A program made the translations under genes and the position numbers. The notes under the pieces are model-generated. The model saw nothing but the letters and a program-made list of their open reading frames with translations, was not told the DNA's origin and made no database searches. Positions 63,847-64,000 of a DNA stretch of 64,000 nt are shown here, piece by piece (the first letter of the stretch is position 1; every line of letters begins with the position of its first letter). Source of the DNA: Burkholderia arboris (GTDB lineage Bacteria > Pseudomonadota > Gammaproteobacteria > Burkholderiales > Burkholderiaceae); the NCBI RefSeq assembly GCF_902499125.1, contig NZ_CABVPX010000019.1:1-64000 (forward strand), read 5' to 3'.

Positions 63847-64000
63847 TCAATCGTTCAACCAGTTCTCCAGCCGCAATCCCGGATAACTCGCAAAATCCCG
63901 TTCGTTGTTGGTCACCAGGACCACATCGAGCGACACCGCATGCGCGGCGATCAGTTTGTCGAGATGATCCTTCTTCCGCTCGCGCGTCGCTTCCCGAACC
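63847..64000 (-). CDS. vapC: VapC-like PIN-domain toxin, C-terminal part
   Basis: The last 50 codons of a minus-strand gene that leaves the window. The reading DHLDKLIAAHAVSLDVVLVTNNERDF followed by YPGLRLENWLND is the typical end of VapC type II toxins, with the last conserved Asp of the PIN active site (ERDF) and the TNN motif. PIN toxins are Mg2+-dependent ribonucleases. Its VapB antitoxin should lie beyond the edge. Shown here in two pieces because the gene is partial. Confidence 0.85.
   Translation of the reverse strand, partial: VREATRERKKDHLDKLIAAHAVSLDVVLVTNNERDFASYPGLRLENWLND

Overview
The window looks like chromosome 1 of a Burkholderia cepacia complex species. The evidence is a very high GC content with strongly GC-biased third codon positions, a cheA-cheY-motB-motA-flhC-flhD block close to fliC-fliD, an S21 gene beside the flagellin gene, and a gcvT-gcvH-gcvP operon behind a tandem glycine riboswitch. 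The species assignment is inference.

Layout. Bases 1-3905 (minus strand) carry the flagellar and chemotaxis regulatory operon: flhD, flhC, motA, motB, a CheY-type regulator and the start of cheA. Bases 4570-13826 are ordinary chromosomal genes: a GT4 glycosyltransferase, an H-NS-type protein, aquaporin Z, a Cof-type phosphatase, a BadF/BadG-type sugar kinase, 3-methyladenine glycosylase I, a PepSY membrane protein facing a TonB-dependent siderophore receptor across a possible Fur site, and rpsU. Bases 14232-24722 are the flagellin region: a FliA-type promoter, fliC, fliD and a fliT-like gene, then a large TPR/GT41 glycosyltransferase, a sugar aminotransferase, a PglD/NeuD-like acyltransferase, a TPR glycosyltransferase-like protein and a CatB-like acetyltransferase. 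These five probably make and attach a modified sugar to flagellin. Bases 24987-26597 encode a membrane protein with a Ser/Cys low-complexity tail.

Bases 26721-49784 are an integrated element bounded by a 39-bp direct repeat. The right copy lies inside tRNA-Arg(CCG), next to a tyrosine integrase. The element holds a P2-like contractile tail (X, R, V, W, J, I, H, fibre chaperone, FI, FII, E/E', T, U, D), a lysis cassette (two holin-like proteins, muramidase, nested Rz/Rz1), an Ogr-type activator, a repressor, a ribbon-helix-helix protein, a primase-helicase and an excisionase-like protein. No terminase, portal, scaffold or capsid gene is visible. The best reading is a headless phage tail bacteriocin (tailocin), of the type described for Burkholderia cenocepacia, that still carries replication and integration genes. 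A LexA-type box lies between the repressor and a small unknown gene and suggests DNA-damage induction. The E/E' pair keeps the P2-style T6G slippery site.

Bases 50068-64000 return to core genes: a dihaem cytochrome c, the Rep helicase, an SGNH hydrolase, a Gfo/Idh/MocA oxidoreductase, a lipoprotein, the glycine riboswitch with gcvTHP, an alginate-lyase-like secreted protein, L-serine dehydratase (the degradative partner of the glycine cleavage system) and the 3' end of a VapC-like PIN toxin gene.
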